DNA from: Rheinheimera mangrovi
GTDB lineage: Bacteria; Pseudomonadota; Gammaproteobacteria; Enterobacterales; Alteromonadaceae
Assembly (NCBI RefSeq): GCF_003990335.1
Contig: NZ_CP034683.1
Span: forward strand, 1,812,501-1,876,500
Direction: 5' to 3'
DNA length: 64,000 bases
Under the pieces are notes generated by a model, which was given only the letters and a program-made list of their open reading frames with translations, searched no databases and was not told where the DNA came from. This document shows positions 1 to 9,887 of this stretch, in pieces. The first letter of the stretch is position 1. Each line of letters opens with the position of its first letter. A program made the translations under genes and the position numbers.

Positions 1-1537
1 GATCGACCACCAACTCATTTTCACTTTCAACTAAAAATACCGCGACACTGGATCGCCAGTTAGCCAATTGCCATTTATTGCCTAACTCCCATTGCTGGTT
101 GGTACTCTCTTTTAGCCCCAGATTCAGGCCATCACCCTTGCTTTGGTACGCCATCTCGCTAAAGGTTGGGGTCTCAAAACCGCGACCGGCACTGATATAC
201 CAGGACAAATGGTCAGACTGAGCAAAATTTAATGCCAGAGCTGCAGAGGTTTTCGCAAAAGAAGTGGAACCACTGTCGTTCGGGTTTTGTGCAGTGATGT
301 AAAAATCAGTGACATCAAAATCCAGCTCTGAGTGGCGAACACCACCACTGAATTGCCATGTTGAACTTAAGTCCCAGACAAAACGGCTATACAAATCAGC
401 AGACTGCACTTCGCCTTCTTCATCACGGCGTAAATCACCCTGAACGCCCTGATTATTAACATAACCGCGGCGCTCATCTGTGCTTTGCTCAAGCGCACCA
501 CCTAAACTCAGGCGAACAGTGTCAAATTGCCAGCTGTAGGACGCATCCAGGCCCTGATAAGGCCGGCTTAAATCTACAACACCACCGGCTGATGTCGCAG
601 CAACACCATCAAAGCCTAAATACTGGCCTACATCACGTTGGCCAAACCAGGCTGCCAGACGCCAGCTTTGATCTGCAAGCTGCTGTGACAGGTTCATGCT
701 CCATTGCTGCTGTTTGGTAAATTTACGGGTATCAAAAGTTTCTGCATTGGCGGCTGTCTGGTGCGGGTTGGCCTGCCATTCCTGTGCAGTTAAACCCAAT
801 GGGTCTTGCAGCAGCGGATCGTAAGACCAGTCGTATCGCAACTGCAGCTTTAGATCGTTTTCAAACGCACTTTGCCATAACCACTGAGCTTGTTGTTTTT
901 TTGCATCACTGTGCGCGCGCTGGCTTTGTAACTCTGCGTTTTTCAGGCTAACAGAGGTTGCATGATTGCCTTTGACCACAGCAGCCGAGAGCAGTTGCTG
1001 GCGGGCAAACTGGCTGTGACTCAGTTGTACTGAGGCCGAATTCTCTGTAGGCCAACGGCTTTGCAGCAACACGACACCTCCTGCTGCATTGCCATACAAC
1101 ACCGCAAGTGGACCAGTTAACACTTCAACAGAGGCGAGTTGATCCAGCAATACTGAACTGAATTGGCCCTGACCGTCCGGACTCGACAGCGGAATACCAT
1201 CTTGTAACAGGCGAATACCCCGAATGCCAAAACTGCTACGACTGCCAAAACCACGGGCACTTAAACGGCTGTCTTGAGCATAGTTTGCTCGACTGTCGGC
1301 CTGAATGCCGGGAATATGCTGCAATAAACTGGCGGCATCTATCTGCAGGGGGGGTTGATCAAAGCTTCTGCGAAAGCTGCTGGCCGCGCTACCCAACCAG
1401 GGGGATTGCTGGCCTTGAGCTGTGACTACTATGATTTCGTCCGGGATTTGAACTGCAATGCTATTGTCTTCTGCGGCAAGTGCGGCAGAAAAAAAACTGA
1501 GCGCTAAAGCGCTCAGTTTAAAAGGTAAATAGTTCAT
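1..1537 (-). CDS. pqqU: TonB-dependent outer-membrane receptor, PqqU/YncD type (C-terminus cut by window edge)
   Basis: About 512 N-terminal residues are visible; the gene runs off the left edge. A signal peptide (MNYLPFKLSALALSFFSAAL, then AAED) leads into a short TonB-box-like stretch (DEIIVVTAQG) and a plug domain. The plug carries ANYAQDSRLSARGFGSRSSF and GIRGIRLLQDGIP followed by PDGQGQ, close to what I remember of E. coli YncD (NYAQDLQLSIRGFGSRSTYG, then PDGQGQ). The later barrel motif AGRGFETPTFSEMAYQSKGD also matches. YncD has been shown to import the cofactor PQQ and was renamed PqqU. The start lies 15 bp after the stop of the PQQ-dependent dehydrogenase gene, with AAGAG upstream, so the two are probably co-transcribed. 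That neighbourhood supports PQQ as the ligand. The remaining uncertainty is substrate, not family. Confidence 0.85.
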   Translation of the reverse strand, partial: MNYLPFKLSALALSFFSAALAAEDNSIAVQIPDEIIVVTAQGQQSPWLGSAASSFRRSFDQPPLQIDAASLLQHIPGIQADSRANYAQDSRLSARGFGSRSSFGIRGIRLLQDGIPLSSPDGQGQFSSVLLDQLASVEVLTGPLAVLYGNAAGGVVLLQSRWPTENSASVQLSHSQFARQQLLSAAVVKGNHATSVSLKNAELQSQRAHSDAKKQQAQWLWQSAFENDLKLQLRYDWSYDPLLQDPLGLTAQEWQANPHQTAANAETFDTRKFTKQQQWSMNLSQQLADQSWRLAAWFGQRDVGQYLGFDGVAATSAGGVVDLSRPYQGLDASYSWQFDTVRLSLGGALEQSTDERRGYVNNQGVQGDLRRDEEGEVQSADLYSRFVWDLSSTWQFSGGVRHSELDFDVTDFYITAQNPNDSGSTSFAKTSAALALNFAQSDHLSWYISAGRGFETPTFSEMAYQSKGDGLNLGLKESTNQQWELGNKWQLANWRSSVAVFLVESENELVVD

Positions 1538-1552
1538 TGAGAGAAATTACTC

Positions 1553-2665
1553 TTATTGCGGTGATAAACGTAATAACTTACCGTCATCTTCGTCGGTCAG
1601 CAGATAGACTGCGCCATCAGGGCCAGCCTGCACATCACGGATGCGAGCGCCAATACGGATACGTTCTTCGTGACTGACTTTATCGCCAGTTAGTTCTAAG
1701 CGCACTAACTGGCCAAATTTTAGTGATCCGACTAGCAGATTGTTTTGCCAACCATTAATTTGAGTGCCGGTATAAAAACTCATACCACTTGGAGCAATAG
1801 AAGGCACCCAGTAATGCAGCGGCTGTTCTAAACCTGCTTTGGATTTGTTGCCTATGACACCACCACCGTATTCTTCACCATAGGTAATCACAGGCCAGCC
1901 ATAGTTTTTACCTGCAGTGGCTATATTGATTTCATCGCCACCCTGAGGACCATGTTCATGAGTCCATAACATGCCGGTTTGAGGGTGAATCGCAGCGCCT
2001 TGCAAGTTACGATGGCCATAAGACCAGACATCGGCTTTTGCTTCTGCTTGTGCGGCAAATGGATTGCCTGCGGCTGCAGAACCGTCTTTATTTACTTTTA
2101 CCACTTTACCAAAGTGACCTGACAGTTTTTGCGCATCATCACGGCGTGAACCGCGATCACCCAAGGTAATAAACAATTCACCAGCAGGGTTAAACACCAA
2201 ACGGCCGCCGTAGTGGTAGTTACTGTCAATGGCTTCGGCCTGACGGAAAATAACCTTCACTTGCTTTAATGTTTGTCCATCCAGAATGGCGCTGGCCACT
2301 GCTGTGGCATTGGTACCACCATCGCGGGGCTCACTGAAACTAAAGTAAATGGTTTTGTTTTTTGCAAAGTCTGGATCCAGTACCAGACCTAATAAACCAC
2401 CCTGACCTTTCGCATGCACAGCGGGTACACCAGCAATGGCTTCACTTTTTTCACCGGTTTTGCTGATATAACGCATAAAGCCTGCGCGTTCTGTCACCAG
2501 TAAAGTGCCGTCTGGTAAAAACTGCATGGCCCACGGATGATTTAATCCGGAAGAAAGCGTTTGCATCTCCAAAGTGGCTTTTTCGGTTTTTAACGATTCG
2601 GCCAACAGGGGATGAGTCGCCAGACCAAGGCCGACAATCAGGCTGAGCAGGGATAGTTTATGCAT
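1553..2665 (-). CDS. PQQ-dependent soluble aldose sugar dehydrogenase (YliI/Asd family)
   Basis: A 370-residue periplasmic beta-propeller enzyme that oxidises aldose sugars using PQQ. Residues 1 to about 22 (MHKLSLLSLIVGLGLATHPL, then LA) form a signal peptide. The body has the family motifs: LTVTERAG-like LLVTERAGFMRYI, GGLLGLVLDPDF, YHYGGRLVFNPAGELFITLGDRG, WSYGHRNLQGAAIHP and the metal/cofactor-site segment HEHGPQGGDEIN. Length matches E. coli YliI (about 370). It is the upstream gene of a two-gene unit with the PqqU-type receptor. No PQQ biosynthesis genes are seen in the window, so the holoenzyme may depend on imported cofactor. Start chosen at the ATG giving the signal peptide, with AGGA upstream (AAAAAAGGACCTGTTGT before ATG). 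Confidence 0.9.
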   Translation of the reverse strand: MHKLSLLSLIVGLGLATHPLLAESLKTEKATLEMQTLSSGLNHPWAMQFLPDGTLLVTERAGFMRYISKTGEKSEAIAGVPAVHAKGQGGLLGLVLDPDFAKNKTIYFSFSEPRDGGTNATAVASAILDGQTLKQVKVIFRQAEAIDSNYHYGGRLVFNPAGELFITLGDRGSRRDDAQKLSGHFGKVVKVNKDGSAAAGNPFAAQAEAKADVWSYGHRNLQGAAIHPQTGMLWTHEHGPQGGDEINIATAGKNYGWPVITYGEEYGGGVIGNKSKAGLEQPLHYWVPSIAPSGMSFYTGTQINGWQNNLLVGSLKFGQLVRLELTGDKVSHEERIRIGARIRDVQAGPDGAVYLLTDEDDGKLLRLSPQ

Positions 2666-2770
2666 ACAACAGGTCCTTTTTTTAGCGCAATAAAAAAACT
2701 GAGCATAATAGATACCATAAAAAAGTAGTGAAAATGCGGCTGGTATCCACTTTGTTGGGATTAATGGAGA

Positions 2771-3244
2771 TTAATTGGCGCTTTTCAGGTAAGCCAACAC
2801 CACATCATGGTGATTGCTGGTTTTGAAGTCATCAAAGACTTTACTGACAGTACCATCTTGCTCAATCAGAAAACTGATTCTATGGATACCGTCGTAAATT
2901 TTGCCCATAAATTTCTTTTCGCCCCAGACGCCAAAAGCTTCTGCGGCTTTGTGCTCTTCATCACCTAACAAGGTAAAGTTTAATTGTTCTTTTTGTTCAA
3001 ACTTCGCCAGACGGGCAGGGGCGTCAATACTGATCCCTACAACCTGAACTTTGTATTCCGCAAGTTGCGTTTTGCTGTCGCGTAAACCGCAGGCTTGCAC
3101 TGTGCAGCCTGGTGTCATGGCTTTAGGATAAAAATACAGCAGTACGCGGCTTTGTTTTAGTAGCTCACTCAACTGTACAACTTTGCCTGTTTGATCTGGC
3201 AAACTAAAATCCGGAGCTTGTTGTCCTGCGGTTAATCTGTTCAT
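2771..3244 (-). CDS. bcp: Thioredoxin-dependent thiol peroxidase (peroxiredoxin Bcp)
   Basis: A 157-residue cytoplasmic peroxiredoxin that reduces hydrogen peroxide and organic peroxides with thioredoxin. The AhpC/TSA fold is clear: APDFSLPDQTGKVVQLSELL at the N-terminus, then FYPKAMTPGCTVQACGLRD with peroxidatic Cys47 and resolving Cys52 in the C-x4-C spacing typical of Bcp. The open frame extends 17 codons upstream, but the ATG at 3244 is preceded by AAAGGA at good spacing and gives the usual family length, so it is preferred. The gene follows gcvR by 34 bp on the same strand, the E. coli order. The sequence near 2700-2760 looks AT-rich with no clear hairpin. Confidence 0.93.
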   Translation of the reverse strand: MNRLTAGQQAPDFSLPDQTGKVVQLSELLKQSRVLLYFYPKAMTPGCTVQACGLRDSKTQLAEYKVQVVGISIDAPARLAKFEQKEQLNFTLLGDEEHKAAEAFGVWGEKKFMGKIYDGIHRISFLIEQDGTVSKVFDDFKTSNHHDVVLAYLKSAN

Positions 3245-3278
3245 TGTTTTTCCTTTTGATGAGAGTTTGGCTTCTGAT

Positions 3279-3806
3279 TCAGAGCTGTGCTTCAAAACGT
3301 CCGGTCAATTGAAGCTGGTCAAGCAAAGCTGAAACTTCCTGCTTAATCACTTCAAGCTGCGCACCTTGGGGCAGTTGGACCGTCATTGTGCAGTGGTTTA
3401 ACAGCTGCTGAGTGGTAGCATCCGTCAGAGTTTCAGTGCGCAAAGCACCTATATAAATCTGATGATTCGCCAGCAAAGTAGCGATAGCGCCCAAGGTACC
3501 CACTTTATCTTTTCCGGTGTATTCCAACACGTAATGTGCGCTGACCTCTGCAGTATGATTGGCTGATGTACGTTTGGTCATCGTAAGCAGATCAAGTTCA
3601 TAACCTAGCCCAGGCAATAAATGCTCAATTCGACTGATAGCCACTGCATCACCGGATAACAACATGATAAAAGTGAATTCATTGCCAAAAATAGCCATTC
3701 GGCTATCGACTATGTTGCAGTTACAATCTGTAACCAGCCGTGCAAGACGGCTAACCAGCCCTGTTCTGTCTGCACCTATTGCAGTGACGACCAATTGTTG
3801 TGGCAT
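3279..3806 (-). CDS. gcvR: Glycine cleavage system transcriptional repressor GcvR
   Basis: A 175-residue protein made of two ACT domains: QLVVTAIGADRTGLVSRLAR from about residue 4, with DCNCNIVDSRMAIFGNEFTF, and a second one from about residue 90 (YVLEYTGKDKVGTLGAIATL). In E. coli GcvR binds GcvA and switches it to repression of the glycine cleavage genes when glycine is low. It has no DNA-binding domain, and none is visible here. It is divergent from dapA across about 140 bp and lies upstream of bcp on the same strand, exactly the E. coli neighbourhood, which makes the assignment secure. Confidence 0.9.
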   Translation of the reverse strand: MPQQLVVTAIGADRTGLVSRLARLVTDCNCNIVDSRMAIFGNEFTFIMLLSGDAVAISRIEHLLPGLGYELDLLTMTKRTSANHTAEVSAHYVLEYTGKDKVGTLGAIATLLANHQIYIGALRTETLTDATTQQLLNHCTMTVQLPQGAQLEVIKQEVSALLDQLQLTGRFEAQL

Positions 3807-3948
3807 GCTAAGTTGATGTCTCTGAATGAAAAACGGCTGCGAAGTTTAGCATATTTAGCGTAAATTTCACCTGTGTGACAGTCCCTTGCTTGTGTTTGTT
3901 GTCGTGCGTCATTACCATAGGCAGCCTGAAAATTATGGAGCCTTTAGC

Positions 3949-4830
3949 ATGTTTAGCGGAAGTATTGTTGCTTTGATCACCCCGATGGATCCAGATGGTG
4001 CTGTAGATTACGGCAGCCTCAAGCGGTTGGTAGATTTCCATCTAAGCAATCAGACCGACGCTTTGGTGATTATGGGCACCACAGGTGAGTCGGTCACTTT
4101 AAGTTTTTCTGAACAAGTCCAGGTGCTTGAAGCTGTTTTGGCACAAGTAGATGGCCGTATTCCGGTGATCGCTGGTAATGGTTCAAATTCAACAGCTGAT
4201 GCAGTAGAAAAAACCAAAACATTATCTGCTTTGCCCATTGCAGGTTTTTTAACCGTTACTCCTTATTACAACAAGCCAATGCAAAAAGGCATGCTGGCAC
4301 ATTATCAGGCCGTTGCTGCGGCAACAGACAAACCTGTTATTTTATACAACGTGCCAGGCCGGACAGGTGTTGATTTAAAGGCTGAAACAGTAGCTGAGCT
4401 GGCAAAAGTGCCGAATATTGTTGGCATTAAAGAAGCCACAGGTTCTATGGAGCGACTGGCACAATTGCAGGCCTTATGCCCGGCAGATTTTTTATTATTA
4501 AGCGGTGACGATGCCAGTTGCTGCGAATTTATGTTAAAAGGTGGCCACGGCGTCATTTCGGTGACTACCAACATAGCACCTGCTTTAATGGCTCAAATGT
4601 CGAAAGCGGCGATAGAAAAAAATACAGAATTGGCACAACAACTCGATCAGCAGCTACAAGGCTTACATCACCAGCTGTTTATTGAAGCCAATCCTATTCC
4701 GAGTAAGTGGGCACTGCTGAAGATGGGGTTAATTGCTGATGATATGGCAAGATTACCTTTGACCCGGTTGGAACCAATTCACCAAAGCGTAATCGAACAA
4801 GCGCTGAAACAAGCCCAGATTAATGTGTAG
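3949..4830 (+). CDS. dapA: 4-hydroxy-tetrahydrodipicolinate synthase (DapA)
   Basis: A 293-residue TIM-barrel enzyme that condenses pyruvate with aspartate semialdehyde, the first committed step of the diaminopimelate/lysine pathway. Catalytic residues are in place: GTTGE with Thr44 and Thr45, YNVPGRTG with Tyr133 and Arg138, and the Schiff-base lysine Lys161 in GIKEATGS. The open frame extends upstream to 3886, but the ATG at 3949 has GGAG nine bases before it and gives the standard N-terminus MFSGSIVALITPM. It overlaps the upstream reading edge of bamC closely and both are probably one transcript, as in E. coli. Confidence 0.97.
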   Translation: MFSGSIVALITPMDPDGAVDYGSLKRLVDFHLSNQTDALVIMGTTGESVTLSFSEQVQVLEAVLAQVDGRIPVIAGNGSNSTADAVEKTKTLSALPIAGFLTVTPYYNKPMQKGMLAHYQAVAAATDKPVILYNVPGRTGVDLKAETVAELAKVPNIVGIKEATGSMERLAQLQALCPADFLLLSGDDASCCEFMLKGGHGVISVTTNIAPALMAQMSKAAIEKNTELAQQLDQQLQGLHHQLFIEANPIPSKWALLKMGLIADDMARLPLTRLEPIHQSVIEQALKQAQINV

Positions 4831-4840
4831 GAGTTTTATA

Positions 4841-5905
4841 GTGCAGTATTGGATCCCGGCAAGCTTAGTTGCCTCATTGTTTATTTCTGGTTGCTCTTTG
4901 TTCCCTAAAGACGTTGTAGAGCAAGGTAAGGTGGAGGCCAAACCTGTTGCAGAATTAAAAGTTCCTGCCGGATTATCGGCTGCGAAAAAGCCGACTCAAT
5001 TTGATATTCCACCGGCCCCTAATGCGCCAGTGACTGAAGTTGAACTGAAATCACCTATGCAGGTATTGGCGCTGGCGACCAATAGCCGGGTTGAAGAAGA
5101 AGAAAAAGAAGCGCGGATTTGGTTCGAACGTTCAGAATATACAGGTGAGTTATTACCTTACCTGAAAAAGAACGTGCTGGATTTTGGTGCAGAAAAGCAA
5201 ATCGAAATCACACAAAAAGACCAGCAAGGATTGGTTTTTGAGACGGGCTGGGTCAGTCGTTTTGAAGAAGAAGGTTTCTGGTTATGGAAAGACCTGGTAG
5301 AGAAAGAACAAAGCCGTTTTCTAGTGGTGTTTGAACCTAAAACTCATGGCCGTTCTGTAGGCGTCAGAGTGCAATTGCTGGAACATCGTTACATTGAAAA
5401 CGATACAAAGTTATCGGCAATAGCGCAAAAGCGTGAGGAAGTGTATTTCCTGAACCGTCTGGTGGACAAAGTCGCGACCGTAGAATTGGCTCAGATTAAG
5501 CTGAAAAAAGCTCAATCACGTCAGATCACTCTGACTACAGGATTTGATGCACAAGGCAATGCGGCGATGATCACAGGGCAGTCCATTGATGTAGCCTGGT
5601 CACAGTTGGAATTAATGTTTGAACAAAATGGCTTTGTTGTTAATGATTTGGACAGAACCAAATACAGCTTCTTCCTGACCTATAAAGAACCAGAGACTGG
5701 TTTTTGGGACTCGCTGTGGGCAGATAAAGAAGCCATTGTTGTGCCATTAACAGAAGGCGATTATCAATTAGTTCTGTCAAAAGCTGAAATTGGAACCAGT
5801 CTGAGCTGGCGTGACAGTTCGGGCAAAATATTATCTGCCGACCAGATCAGTGCTTTGCATCAGGCTTTGGTGCAAATTATCAGGAAAGATAATATAGAGT
5901 TGTAA
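4841..5905 (+). CDS. bamC: Outer-membrane protein assembly lipoprotein BamC (NlpB)
   Basis: A 354-residue lipoprotein component of the Bam complex that inserts beta-barrel proteins into the outer membrane. The N-terminus has a short signal peptide ending in the lipobox LFISGC, so the mature protein should start at that cysteine. A proline/alanine-rich unstructured stretch follows, as in other BamC proteins, then two helix-grip domains (for example EARIWFERSEYTGELLPYLK and GFWLWKDLVE). An ATG at 4823 inside the end of dapA is possible, but the GTG at 4841 has TAGGAG at ideal spacing and a better signal peptide, so it is chosen. A rho-independent terminator follows at 5921. In E. coli purC follows; here it does not. 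Confidence 0.9.
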   Translation: MQYWIPASLVASLFISGCSLFPKDVVEQGKVEAKPVAELKVPAGLSAAKKPTQFDIPPAPNAPVTEVELKSPMQVLALATNSRVEEEEKEARIWFERSEYTGELLPYLKKNVLDFGAEKQIEITQKDQQGLVFETGWVSRFEEEGFWLWKDLVEKEQSRFLVVFEPKTHGRSVGVRVQLLEHRYIENDTKLSAIAQKREEVYFLNRLVDKVATVELAQIKLKKAQSRQITLTTGFDAQGNAAMITGQSIDVAWSQLELMFEQNGFVVNDLDRTKYSFFLTYKEPETGFWDSLWADKEAIVVPLTEGDYQLVLSKAEIGTSLSWRDSSGKILSADQISALHQALVQIIRKDNIEL

Positions 5906-5920
5906 GAAGCTATATTCGGG

Positions 5921-5954
5921 CAGGCGCAAAGTAATTCTGTTTGCGCCTGTTTTT
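5921..5954 (+). terminator. Rho-independent terminator after dapA-bamC
   Basis: A 10-bp perfect stem, CAGGCGCAAA pairing with TTTGCGCCTG, with a 9-base loop and followed by a run of five T. It begins 15 bp after the bamC stop. Confidence 0.85.
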
Positions 5955-6228
5955 GAACTGAAGTGAACTGAGCTAAAGTGCAGTGCTCAGCTCTGCGTTA
6001 GTTTTAAATGACAAGTTGAAGTTCTTCGTTTGAGTGTGCAACTGGGCTAAGCCAGAGTGATAGTCGAAAAACCACCTGCGGGTGGTTTTTTATTCACTGT
6101 CTGAACTAAAAAAACTCAAAGTAAATAGAAGTTGCTATCGAACCGTCTTAGCCGATGCAGGATGAATAAAATAACGCTATGATTAGGCTCACTTTAATAG
6201 TGTTAATAAGCAAAACTAAGGGACGTCG
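5955..6228 (+). other. Intergenic stretch with a second terminator (6067-6091)
   Basis: The 5906-6228 gap holds two terminators. The second is ACCACC-TGCG-GGTGGT followed by six T, preceded by AAAA, so it can work in both directions. Between the two terminators are about 110 bp with no reading frame of note. The part after 6092 should hold the promoter of the MarC-family gene, which has AGGGA before its ATG. Confidence 0.5.
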
Positions 6229-6864
6229 ATGCTGGATGTACAGGATTATCTGAAAATTTTTATCGGCATCATTGCTATCTTAAACCCGCTGGGCGCTTTA
6301 CCTATGTATTTGTCCTTGACTGCGGACCACAGTGAGCAGGACAAAAAACAAGTTGCGATGACAGCCGCCAAAGCGGCTACTGTAATTTTATTGGTGACCT
6401 TGTTTTTTGGTGAATTTATTCTGAGCTTTTTTGGCATTTCAGTGAATTCTTTTCGGGTCGGTGGTGGCATTCTTATTTTACTGATGGCCATTTCGATGTT
6501 AAACGCTCAGACCAGTGGTGCCAAAAGCACAGAAGCGGAGCGAATAGAAGCAGCGCAAAAATCTTCTATTGCTGTAGTGCCGCTGGCCATGCCTATGCTG
6601 GCAGGCCCCGGCGCTATCAGTTCTATTATTTTGTACGCTAACAGAGCAGAAGGCTGGCAGCATTATTTAATTATTTCGGCAGAAATAATCCTGGTTGGTA
6701 TTCTTCTGGCGATCCTGATGCGCTTATCAGGTAAAATAGCCAACAGATTAGGACAAACCGGTATGAATATTATTACCCGGGTGATGGGACTTATTTTGGC
6801 AGCTATCTCTATTGAGTTTATCAGTCTTGGCTTAAAAGGGATTTTCCCTGTGTTGGCGGGTTAA
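6229..6864 (+). CDS. MarC/YhgN family integral membrane protein
   Basis: A 211-residue inner-membrane protein of about six transmembrane helices. The first helix carries the family signature IAILNPLGALPMYL, and the fourth region carries VVPLAMPMLAGPGAISSIIL, both typical of the MarC/YhgN family (UPF0056). Despite the name, MarC proteins have no established role in antibiotic resistance; their function is unknown. Length fits YhgN (about 200). The ATG has AGGGA eight bases upstream. The next gene (DUF2066) starts 25 bp later on the same strand, so they may be co-transcribed. Confidence 0.85.
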   Translation: MLDVQDYLKIFIGIIAILNPLGALPMYLSLTADHSEQDKKQVAMTAAKAATVILLVTLFFGEFILSFFGISVNSFRVGGGILILLMAISMLNAQTSGAKSTEAERIEAAQKSSIAVVPLAMPMLAGPGAISSIILYANRAEGWQHYLIISAEIILVGILLAILMRLSGKIANRLGQTGMNIITRVMGLILAAISIEFISLGLKGIFPVLAG

Positions 6865-6889
6865 AGGTTTAGCAGGTTAAGGGCAAAAG

Positions 6890-8013
6890 ATGCGATTACT
6901 TATTGCGGCGCTATGTTTTTTATTGGTTACACATGCTGCACAAGCAAAACAACTGACAGATGTGTATCAGGCTGTTGTGCCTGCAGGTCAAAACCAAAGT
7001 GAATGGCAGCAACAAGCGCTGGCACAGGTATTGGTGAAAGTGACAGTCAATCCTGCAGTGGTGGAGCAGGCAGCCATCAAAGCTGAGCTGAAAAATGCCG
7101 GTAACTATATAAAGACCTTTGCCGCTGTCAGTTCAGAGCAAGGACCGGCGTTAAAAGTCGGACTGGACGAACAAAAAGTACAGCAGCTATTAAGCCAGAA
7201 TCAGATCGCGATTTGGGGAGCAAGACGCCCTGCCATAGTGCTGTGGCCTGTAGAGCAAACGCCTGAAAGCCGCGTCTTTATGCAAGGAACGGCGAACCCC
7301 GTATTAAGTCAGCTGCAACAACAGGCGAAAGCTATCGGCTTGCCTCTTGAGCTACCAACAGCCAGTGAAACTTATATTCCCACGCTTTCTGTGGACGAAG
7401 TATGGGCGGGTAACTGGTTGTTGATTGAACAAGCCAGTTTGCCATTTAATGCCGATCAGACCTTAATTTTGCTTTTTGATCAGCCGGCAGTTGGCCAATA
7501 CAGATTAACCTGGCAGGGCTATGAGCAAGACCAATTGGTCAGCAATGAGTTAGTCGCAAGCTCGCAACCAGAGTTGGCTACTGCATTTTTAAGCAGTTTG
7601 ACGGCACAACTGGCCAGTAAATTTGCCGTTCAGCTTGGTAGCCCGCAAGGCCAGACCGAACTGGAACTGGATATTGAAGGCTTAACTAATTTTGTCGATC
7701 AGGTCAAAGTACAGCAAATGCTTAGCGCTATGTTGTCGGTCAAGCAAGTGACAGTGCAGGAACGCAAAGCGGACTTACTGAAGTTTAAAGTGCAACTGGC
7801 AGCAGACCGCAGCGCTTTTATTAACTCTTTGTCGCTGGAACGTCGTTTGCAATCGCTGCAAGCCGCAAGCGAACCCGCTGTAATCCCTGTTGACACAACA
7901 GATGCGGCAGATGAGCTGTTCTCTGAAATGGCGGCAGAAATGGCGACAGAGCCAGCCGCTGCAGCGTCAGATGTTATGCCTTCCGCGCTGCGTTACAGGT
8001 ATATCCCGAACTA

Positions 8014-8014
<1 letters not shown>
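6890..8014 (+). CDS. DUF2066 domain-containing exported protein
   Basis: A 374-residue protein of unknown function. Residues 1-19 form a cleavable signal peptide (MRLLIAALCFLLVTHAAQA). The body begins LTDVYQAVVPAGQNQSEWQQ with a conserved run of the DUF2066 family (ALAQVLVKVTVNPAV), and the C-terminus is a low-complexity alanine/glutamate tract. No catalytic motif is visible. The gene is translationally coupled to hda through a TAATG overlap. DUF2066 next to hda is, as far as I recall, common in marine gammaproteobacteria, but no functional link is established. It is probably periplasmic. Confidence 0.75.
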
Positions 8015-9874
<1,860 letters not shown>

Positions 9875-9887
9875 GCGGGAGCAGATA

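Noticed and set aside
6229..6864. MarC-family protein as an antibiotic-resistance determinant
   Set aside because: The name is historical; members show no established role in multidrug resistance.
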